Part shown: positions 1 through 4,832 of the stretch, piece after piece
How the letters are laid out: each line of letters starts with the position of its first letter
How positions within the stretch are numbered: the stretch's first letter is position 1
Source: JAFGMQ01 sp036733345
GTDB lineage: Bacteria > Desulfobacterota > DSM-4660 > Desulfatiglandales > Desulfatiglandaceae
Assembly: GCA_036733345.1 (NCBI GenBank)
Contig: DAINAR010000073.1
Coordinates: 1-12,324 of the forward strand
Length of the DNA: 12,324 bases
Direction of reading: 5' to 3'
Translations under genes and position numbers: made by a program
Notes under the pieces: generated by a model
What the model was told of the DNA's origin: nothing
Database searches by the model: none
Seen by the model: the letters and a program-made list of their open reading frames with translations, nothing else

Positions 1-45
1 ATTGAAGCCAATTTAATTTTTATAGCTGCTCTTGAGGCGTATTAA
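1..45 (+). CDS. C-terminal tail of an unrecognised upstream gene (partial)
   Basis: The frame starting at base 1 is open and encodes 14 residues (IEANLIFIAALEAY) before a TAA at 43-45. The stop lies 7 bases before the ATG chosen for ribD, a spacing typical of genes in one operon. The 14 residues are too few to name a family. NrdR and dCMP deaminase are common neighbours of ribD, but this tail does not obviously match either. It could also be chance open sequence. Confidence 0.35.
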   Translation: MEANLIFIAALEAY

Positions 46-52
46 CGGCCTA

Positions 53-1159
53 ATGATAAGTGTAGATACCAAATTTATGAAGGAAGCTTTGCGTCAGGCA
101 CGTAGAGGTCTGGGCAGAACATCTCCCAATCCTGCCGTAGGGGCGGTGATTGTTAGAAATGGAAAGGTAATATCAGGCAGCTACCATAAAAAGGCCGGTT
201 TTCCACATGCAGAAGTTGAGGTATTAAAGAAATTAGGTAAAAATATTCAGAAAGATGATATACTCTATGTAACTCTTGAACCTTGTAATCACTATGGAAA
301 AACCCCCCCTTGCACTAAAGCTATTTTAGAAAGCGGTATCAGGAAAGTAGTAATCGGCACAAGGGATCCCAATCCAGGTGTTCAGGGTGGCGGGTGTGAA
401 TTTTTAAGAGGTAAAGGTGTCGAGGTAGTAACAGGTGTTTTAGAAGAGGAATGCAGACAGCTAAATGAAGTCTTTTTTAAATACATTTCATCAAATCGCC
501 CTTTTGTAATTGTAAAATCAGCCTTGACCCTGGACGGATGGAGTGCGACGGTAACCGGGGATTCGAAATGGATAACAAACGAGGAATCAAGGCAATTTGT
601 TCACAGGTTAAGAGATAGAATAGACGTGATAATGGTTGGAGTGGGGACGGTTTTATCTGATAATCCTCAGCTGACAACGCGTCTTTCACATGGACGAGGC
701 AGAGACCCTATCCGCCTTATTGTAGATACTGAATTAAAAACTCCTTTAAACGCCAATGTAATTAATCATAGCTCCTTGGCTGATACTATTTTGGTTGTTG
801 GCCCAAATGTTTCGTCTCAGCATATTGAAAACTATCAAAAAAAAGGTGTCTCAGTTATTGTTTGTCCTATCAAAAACGGAAGGATAGATCTAAATGCACT
901 AATGGACATTTTGGGAAAAATGTCACTGTCAAGCCTGCTGGTTGAAGGCGGAGCTTCTATAATAGGATCAATAATCAGAGAAAGACTTGTAGATAAGTTT
1001 TACATTTTTAAATCCCCAAAAATTCTTGGCGGGGATGATGGTATTGCAATGGCTGAAGGAAGGGGTCCAAGAGAGATGAGTCGTTGTATATCATTAAGTA
1101 AAATTCAAACAAAAAGATTTGCAGATGACATTCTTATAGTGGGCTACCCAACATTCTAG
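53..1159 (+). CDS. ribD: Bifunctional riboflavin biosynthesis deaminase/reductase RibD
   Basis: RibD is cytosolic. It deaminates the pyrimidine made by GTP cyclohydrolase II and then reduces its ribosyl side chain with NADPH, giving 5-amino-6-ribitylamino-uracil 5'-phosphate. With the ATG at 53 the protein has 368 residues, the usual family length. The N-terminal deaminase domain shows the zinc motif HAE at residues 52-54 and the Cys pair PC (77-78) and PPC (Cys87). The C-terminal reductase domain starts near residue 150 (KSALTLDG) and includes WITNEESR, VGVGTVLSDNPQL and the glycine-rich LLVEGGASI near 295-303. The frame also has a TTG at 32, but that would overlap the preceding stop at 43-45. 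The ATG at 53 gives the usual RibD N-terminus, though the GAGG at 34-37 is a distant Shine-Dalgarno. First gene of the riboflavin cluster. Confidence 0.95.
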   Translation: MISVDTKFMKEALRQARRGLGRTSPNPAVGAVIVRNGKVISGSYHKKAGFPHAEVEVLKKLGKNIQKDDILYVTLEPCNHYGKTPPCTKAILESGIRKVVIGTRDPNPGVQGGGCEFLRGKGVEVVTGVLEEECRQLNEVFFKYISSNRPFVIVKSALTLDGWSATVTGDSKWITNEESRQFVHRLRDRIDVIMVGVGTVLSDNPQLTTRLSHGRGRDPIRLIVDTELKTPLNANVINHSSLADTILVVGPNVSSQHIENYQKKGVSVIVCPIKNGRIDLNALMDILGKMSLSSLLVEGGASIIGSIIRERLVDKFYIFKSPKILGGDDGIAMAEGRGPREMSRCISLSKIQTKRFADDILIVGYPTF

Positions 1160-1177
1160 ATTAATTTTCATCCTTTT

Positions 1178-1214
1178 CTTTTTTTAGTGTTTTCAGCTCT
1201 TTCAACTAAAAAAG
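1178..1214. repeat. AT-rich inverted repeat between ribD and ribE
   Basis: TTTTTTAGT (1180-1188) is the perfect reverse complement of ACTAAAAAA (1205-1213), with a 16-base loop. One more C-G pair (1178/1214) is possible if one T is bulged. It fills most of the 85-base gap between ribD and ribE. It is too AU-rich to be a classical terminator, so weak attenuation or mRNA processing is only a possibility. Confidence 0.4.
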
Positions 1215-1244
1215 AATTGAGGTCTTTAAGAGTTACAAGATAAA

Positions 1245-1907
1245 ATGTTTACCGGATTAGTAGAAGGCATCGGGATTGTAAAGGATGTCAGGCAAAAAAC
1301 AGATGATATGCGACTGACTGTTTCACCTGTTTTTGATATGAAGGATATCAAGGTGGGAGAGAGCATTGCTGTTGACGGTGTATGCCTGACGGTAACTGAA
1401 GTGTTAAAAGATCGCTTCAGCATGGACGTTTCAGGCGAGACTCTTTTGAGGAGTACTCTCCATAATTTGAGACAGGGAAATGAGGTTAATCTGGAAAGGG
1501 CATTACTCCTTACTGACAGGCTTGGAGGGCACCTGGTTTCAGGTCATGTGGATGGAGTCGGCGTAATATTAAAAAAGGAAAAAAAAGAAAGATATTTTCT
1601 TATTAAGATAGAAATTAATGAACAGCTTTCAAGATACACTATTGAGAAAGGTTCAATTGCAGTAGACGGGATCAGTTTAACCATAAATCGATGTGAGGAT
1701 AGGTTTTTTGATGTAAATATTATACCTCAGACCGCAAAGGAAACTATTATTTTGCGAAAAAAAGTTGGAGATATGGTAAATATTGAAACGGATATGATAA
1801 GTAAATATGTTGAAAAACTTATTTTAGGAAAAGAGTCAACAAATAGAAGAAACATAAATACAGGCATTGATTTTGAGATGCTTTTGAAAAGAGGTTTTAT
1901 TAAATAG
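1245..1907 (+). CDS. ribE: Riboflavin synthase (alpha subunit)
   Basis: Catalyses the last step: two 6,7-dimethyl-8-ribityllumazine molecules dismutate to riboflavin and the pyrimidine, which is recycled to RibH. The 220-residue protein has the classic start MFTGLVEGIG and two tandem lumazine-binding barrels. Matching motifs recur in each: VGESIAVDGVCLTV (37-50) and GSIAVDGISLT (136-146), plus GGHLVSGHVDG (94-104) at the domain junction. The end NIETDMISKYVEKL (179-192) is also canonical. The C-terminal tail to residue 220 is a little long but of usual form. The start codon is fixed by the conserved N-terminus; the nearest GAGG (1219-1222) is too far to be a good ribosome binding site. Its stop is one base from the ribBA start, so the two are probably translationally coupled. 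Confidence 0.95.
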   Translation: MFTGLVEGIGIVKDVRQKTDDMRLTVSPVFDMKDIKVGESIAVDGVCLTVTEVLKDRFSMDVSGETLLRSTLHNLRQGNEVNLERALLLTDRLGGHLVSGHVDGVGVILKKEKKERYFLIKIEINEQLSRYTIEKGSIAVDGISLTINRCEDRFFDVNIIPQTAKETIILRKKVGDMVNIETDMISKYVEKLILGKESTNRRNINTGIDFEMLLKRGFIK

Positions 1908-1908
1908 A

Positions 1909-3126
1909 ATGACTATTTCAAAGATAGAGGAGATATTAGAGGATTTGAGGCAGGGCAGGATGATAATTCTTGTCGATGATGAGGACAGAGAAAATGAGGG
2001 AGATTTAACTATAGCAGCTGAGAAGATCACCCCTGAAGCCATAAATTTTATGGCAAAATATGGACGAGGCTTAATATGTTTGACCCTGAGCCCGGAAATT
2101 ACTGAAAGGCTGAAATTGCAACCGATGGTTTATAATAATCGGTCAGCGTTCAAAACCGCCTTCACCACATCGATCGAAGCAAGATCTGGAGTAACAACGG
2201 GCATATCAGCAGCTGACAGGGCTCATACAATTTTGACTGCTGTAGCAGATGATTCCAAACCGGAGGACCTTGTTCAGCCGGGTCACGTATTTCCCATAAG
2301 GGCGAGAAGGGGTGGAGTGCTGTTCAGGACTGGCCAGACAGAAGGCTCAGTTGATTTGGCGCGACTCGCTGGCCTGAAACCTGCCGGGGTGATATGTGAG
2401 ATAATGAACGAGGACGGCACTATGGCTCGAATGCCCGAACTCAAGAAATTTTCAAAGAAATATGGGATCAAAATTGCTACAGTGGCAGATGTCATTGAGT
2501 ATCGGATGCGAAAGGAGTCTTTTGTTCATAAGACTGAGGAGACTATTTTGCCCACACCTTTTGGTGAGTTCAGGGCCATGGCTTTTGTTAATGATATTGA
2601 CGATAACGAACATCTTGCATTGGTGAAAGGTGATATTGACCCTGAAAAGGAGATTATGGTCCGTGTTCATTCCGGATGTCTCACCGGAGATGTATTCGGA
2701 TCATATCGTTGTGATTGCGGTGAGCAATTAAAGATGGCTATGTCTATGGTTCAGAAGGAAGGCCTGGGGGTCATATTATATCTTCAGCAGGAAGGCAGAG
2801 GGATAGGTCTGGCAAATAAAATCAGGGCTTATGCATTGCAGGATAAAGGTTTTGATACTGTTGAAGCAAATGAGGAACTGGGTTTTGACGCAGACCTGAG
2901 AGACTATGGAGTGGGTGCCCAGATTTTAGCTTCACTTGGAATAAAAAAGATGAAGTTAATGACGAATAATCCCAAAAAAGTAATCGGTTTAGAAGGTTAT
3001 GGTCTTGAGGTCACCGGGAGGGTACCGATTGAGATCGAGCCAAGGCCTGAAAATCGTAAATATCTAACGACAAAATGTGAGAGACTTGGACATCTTATGA
3101 AGTTTTTTGAAAAACCGGTTGTTTGA
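1909..3126 (+). CDS. ribBA: Bifunctional 3,4-dihydroxy-2-butanone-4-phosphate synthase / GTP cyclohydrolase II
   Basis: Feeds both branches of riboflavin synthesis. The N-terminal domain (about 1-200) converts ribulose 5-phosphate to dihydroxybutanone phosphate. The C-terminal domain (about 210-402) opens GTP to the diaminopyrimidine. Visible DHBP synthase motifs are DDEDRENEGD (23-32), GVTTGISAADRA and GHVFPIRAR (His126). In the next motif, usually GHTEA, the sequence reads GQTEG: Gln143 stands where E. coli RibB has metal-binding His153. The cyclohydrolase half looks intact, with zinc cysteines 257, 268 and 270 in HSGCLTGDVFGSYRCDCG and YLQQEGRGIGL at 291-301. The length of 405 residues is normal. 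The ATG is one base after the ribE stop, and AAAAGAGG (1887-1894) inside ribE is a plausible ribosome binding site. Confidence 0.95.
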   Translation: MTISKIEEILEDLRQGRMIILVDDEDRENEGDLTIAAEKITPEAINFMAKYGRGLICLTLSPEITERLKLQPMVYNNRSAFKTAFTTSIEARSGVTTGISAADRAHTILTAVADDSKPEDLVQPGHVFPIRARRGGVLFRTGQTEGSVDLARLAGLKPAGVICEIMNEDGTMARMPELKKFSKKYGIKIATVADVIEYRMRKESFVHKTEETILPTPFGEFRAMAFVNDIDDNEHLALVKGDIDPEKEIMVRVHSGCLTGDVFGSYRCDCGEQLKMAMSMVQKEGLGVILYLQQEGRGIGLANKIRAYALQDKGFDTVEANEELGFDADLRDYGVGAQILASLGIKKMKLMTNNPKKVIGLEGYGLEVTGRVPIEIEPRPENRKYLTTKCERLGHLMKFFEKPVV

Positions 3127-3142
3127 AATTTGAAATGGGTTA

Positions 3143-3174
3143 TCCGGAATTCAGTTTTTTAAGTTTATTCCGGG
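3143..3174. repeat. Inverted repeat in the ribBA-ribH gap
   Basis: CCGGAAT (3144-3150) pairs with ATTCCGG (3167-3173); a T-G pair at 3143/3174 could extend the stem to 8 pairs, with a 16-base T-rich loop. It lies 14 bases upstream of the strong ribH ribosome binding site. No T-run follows on the + strand, so it is not a clear terminator. Possible roles are mRNA stabilisation or differential expression of ribH. It does not match the FMN riboswitch. Confidence 0.35.
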
Positions 3175-3198
3175 ACGCGTAATCAACGGGAGGTATAT

Positions 3199-3666
3199 AT
3201 GCCCAGAATAATTGAAGGCCGTCTATCGGCAGAGGGTTTCAGATTTGCCATTGTAGTAAGCAGGTTCAACGATTTTATCAGTTCAAAACTTGTTGAAGGC
3301 GCCATTGACGCCCTTACAAGACATGGAGCATCTGATGATAAGATTTCCTTAGTAAAGGTTCCTGGGGCCTTTGAAACTCCGCTTGCAGCAAAAAAGTTGG
3401 CGAAAAGTAATAAATATGATGCTGTTATATGCCTTGGAGCTGTTATACGCGGGGGTACCCCACATTTTGATTATATTGCATCTGAAGTTTCAAAGGGGAT
3501 CGCAAATGTTGCCCTGGAAAGCGGTGTTCCTGTTGCCTTTGGAGTTTTGACTACAGATAATCTGGAACAGGCTATTGAAAGAGCGGGATCAAAATCAGGA
3601 AATAAGGGTTATGATGCTGCTATATCGGCCATAGAGATGCTTAATCTGTTTAAAGAATTGGAATAA
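3199..3666 (+). CDS. ribH: 6,7-dimethyl-8-ribityllumazine synthase (lumazine synthase)
   Basis: Condenses 5-amino-6-ribitylamino-uracil with dihydroxybutanone phosphate to give lumazine, the substrate of RibE. Members form pentamers, often assembled into icosahedral capsids. The protein has 155 residues, the normal size. Conserved motifs in order are SRFN (21-24), VPGAFE (54-59), GAVIRGGTPHFDYI (80-93, with the usual catalytic His89) and GVLTTDNLEQA...AGSKSGNKG (115-137). The ATG at 3199 is preceded by GGGAGGT (3188-3194) at close spacing, the strongest ribosome binding site in the cluster. That fits the high enzyme amounts expected of a capsid-forming, slow enzyme. Last gene of the riboflavin cluster here. 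Confidence 0.96.
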   Translation: MPRIIEGRLSAEGFRFAIVVSRFNDFISSKLVEGAIDALTRHGASDDKISLVKVPGAFETPLAAKKLAKSNKYDAVICLGAVIRGGTPHFDYIASEVSKGIANVALESGVPVAFGVLTTDNLEQAIERAGSKSGNKGYDAAISAIEMLNLFKELE

Positions 3667-3719
3667 ATAATGCTGCTTGTTTTTTTGGTGATAAGCATTT
3701 AGTTATATTTATTTAATCC

Positions 3720-3914
3720 TTAATGTTTGACGGCTTGGTAAAAAGTGTATCTCCCAGCGAGGGCGGGATTTAATAAGCGCTGTCCCGCATCCTTTTTCTC
3801 CTGTTTGTGTATTGGATACAGTAAGTTGCCACGGTAAAGTTTTTCAGGCAAGTCATATGATACGGAATCATCAGTCGTTAGCGGGAACGCTATTTCTCTT
3901 GGCTGTTTGTTCAT
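3720..3914 (-). CDS. Small hypothetical protein (64 aa), possibly a gene remnant
   Basis: Unrecognised. The ATG at 3914 is preceded on the - strand by GGAGG (3926-3922) with 7-base spacing, as good as any ribosome binding site in the window, which argues against pure chance. The protein is polar and charged (start MNKQPREIAFPLTTDDSV, then a Lys/Glu-rich middle), with no signal peptide or membrane segment. Its last third is encoded by the GC-rich hairpin and repeat-like segment at 3726-3790, so the original reading frame may have been cut there by an insertion. A perfect TATAAT lies about 110 bases upstream on the same strand. It points against its neighbours. It could be a real small gene, a truncated remnant, or noncoding. 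Confidence 0.3.
   Translation of the reverse strand: MNKQPREIAFPLTTDDSVSYDLPEKLYRGNLLYPIHKQEKKDAGQRLLNPALAGRYTFYQAVKH
3763..3797 (+). terminator. Candidate terminator about 100 bases after ribH
   Basis: GCGGGA (3763-3768) pairs with TCCCGC (3783-3788) over a 14-base loop that itself contains the palindrome AGCGCT. A run of five T residues follows at 3793-3797. The stem has only six pairs and the T-run starts four bases late, so termination would be moderate. It overlaps the small - strand ORF. Confidence 0.35.
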
Positions 3915-4085
3915 CGTTTAACCTCCGTTTTAAGTTGGCTCTTTTTCCAAATCCGTCCGTAATTCGGTTTTTCATTAGTCCACTAGACTTCATGGTAATA
4001 TATACGGCGAACGCATTTTTCATTGATTATAGCGTGTGGCGGTGAGCGAAATTAAGTGGTAGTTTTTTTCGAAGGCGGAAAATTC

Positions 4086-4108
4086 CCGGTAGCTTGCTGC
4101 TGGTTTTT
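4086..4108 (+). terminator. Candidate intrinsic terminator upstream of nusB
   Basis: CCGGTAGC (4086-4093) and GCTGCTGG (4096-4103) can form a stem of up to eight pairs including two G-U pairs, with a tight loop, and TTTTT (4104-4108) follows immediately. This is the textbook arrangement of stem plus U-run. Lying 78 bases before nusB, it could end transcription from the rib cluster or attenuate read-through into nusB. Confidence 0.45.
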
Positions 4109-4185
4109 CAAATGGATTTTCTTAAATTTATTAAAGGTTTTCATATCAAGTTTTTAGGAATTTCTCTGAGATTCAATGATAAAAA

Positions 4186-4602
4186 ATGGGTAAAAGAAGA
4201 AGGGCCAGAGAGCTTGCTTTGCAGGTCTTGTTTTCTTTGGAATTCATCCATGATGATCCAAATGATGCATTTGAGCTGATATGTGGAAATTTCAATTTTC
4301 CAAAGTCAATCAGGTCATTCTCAAAAAAGCTTGTTTTGGATGTTTATCAACAAAAAGGGGAGCTTGACAGGCTGATCGGGAAGGCATCAGAGAACTGGCG
4401 TGTGGAAAGGATGGCCAGATTAGACAGGTGTATATTGAGGCTGGCTGCCCTGGAAATCATATTTCTTGAAGACATTCCTCCGAGAGTATCCATTGATGAA
4501 GCAGTAGAATTGGGAAAAAAATTCGGCAGTGAAAATTCCAGCAGGTTTATTAATGGATTATTGGACAGTATTTTAAATTCGCTTGATAAAAAGGAACAGT
4601 AA
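4186..4602 (+). CDS. nusB: Transcription antitermination factor NusB
   Basis: NusB binds the boxA element of rRNA leader transcripts together with NusE (S10) and helps RNA polymerase pass terminators. The 138-residue protein has the family start GKRRRARELALQVLF (an arginine-rich helix that contacts RNA) and the canonical C-terminal block MARLDRCILRLAALEI...IPPRVSIDEAVELGKKFG...FINGLLDSIL. The ATG at 4186 is the first start after the in-frame stop at 4180-4182. No good Shine-Dalgarno precedes it (only GAG near 4168). nusB directly after the riboflavin genes is a widespread bacterial arrangement, but here the two are separated by over 500 bases and a terminator-like hairpin, so nusB may have its own promoter. 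Confidence 0.95.
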   Translation: MGKRRRARELALQVLFSLEFIHDDPNDAFELICGNFNFPKSIRSFSKKLVLDVYQQKGELDRLIGKASENWRVERMARLDRCILRLAALEIIFLEDIPPRVSIDEAVELGKKFGSENSSRFINGLLDSILNSLDKKEQ

Positions 4603-4606
4603 AACT

Positions 4607-4702
4607 TGATGGACTCGTAAAAAGTCGTCACTCCGTCACCGCGCTTGACGCGGGGCCGGAATGACAGAAAAAGAGAATTTGTGACTTTTTTCGAGCTCAT
4701 CA
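4607..4702. repeat. 96-base palindromic repeat element (MITE/REP-like)
   Basis: The 20-base ends are inverted repeats matching at 17 of 20 positions. The left end (4607-4626) reads TGATGGACTCGTAAAAAGTC; the reverse complement of the right end (4683-4702) reads TGATGAGCTCGAAAAAAGTC. Nested inside are GTCACTCCG (4627-4635) against CGGAATGAC (4657-4665), one mismatch, and a central CCGCG/CGCGG hairpin (4639-4643/4649-4653). The whole can fold as one long cruciform or RNA hairpin. Nothing in it codes. It starts 4 bases after the nusB stop and could act as a terminator or mRNA stabiliser. The related ends suggest a non-autonomous mobile element; copy number cannot be seen from here. Confidence 0.7.
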
Positions 4703-4760
4703 GACTTGCTGCAGTTACTTTTCGTTTTCTTCTCAGTATCTTGTGAAAAAAAATAATCCC

Positions 4761-4780
4761 TGGTTAACTCATGATAACCA
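4761..4780. promoter_or_regulatory. Small inverted repeat upstream of leuS
   Basis: TGGTTA (4761-4766) and TAACCA (4775-4780) form a perfect 6-base inverted repeat with an 8-base spacer, about 50 bases before the leuS start. TGTAAT (4781-4786) right after it resembles a -10 box but lacks a good -35 partner. The layout could be an operator over a promoter; no regulator can be named. No T-box features are seen. Confidence 0.25.
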
Positions 4781-4832
4781 TGTAATGTTTAATAAATAAT
4801 CATTATGAATTAATTGAAAGGAAAGATATACA

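Larger units (their letters stand above)
3667..4185. other. 519-base gap between ribH and nusB
   Basis: No conserved protein family is recognisable on either strand here. The gap holds a repeat-like segment at 3726-3745, a GC-rich hairpin followed by T residues at 3763-3797, a small - strand ORF (3720-3914) with a strong ribosome binding site, a perfect TATAAT on the - strand (4031-4026) without a convincing -35, and a terminator-like hairpin at 4086-4108. I see no tRNA or known riboswitch. The length and patchwork look suggest an old insertion or decayed gene between the rib cluster and nusB. Confidence 0.5.

Noticed and set aside
32..52. TTG at 32 as the ribD start
   Set aside because: It would overlap the end of the preceding frame and adds seven residues not seen in typical RibD; the ATG at 53 fits the family N-terminus.
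1160..1244. Possible FMN riboswitch in the leaders of the riboflavin genes
   Set aside because: The gaps before ribE and ribH contain simple inverted repeats only; none of the conserved RFN-element segments are present. The region before ribD is mostly outside the window.
4094..4279. 61-residue + strand frame upstream of and overlapping nusB
   Set aside because: It begins inside the terminator-like hairpin, overlaps the start of nusB in another frame and has no recognisable features.
4347..4700. 117-residue - strand frame across nusB and the repeat
   Set aside because: It is antisense to the clearly coding nusB and continues into the palindromic repeat; the composition is a shadow, and no ribosome binding site supports it.
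4703..4832. T-box or other amino-acid-responsive leader before leuS
   Set aside because: No T-box sequence, specifier stem or terminator/antiterminator pair is visible; only a 6-base inverted repeat is present.
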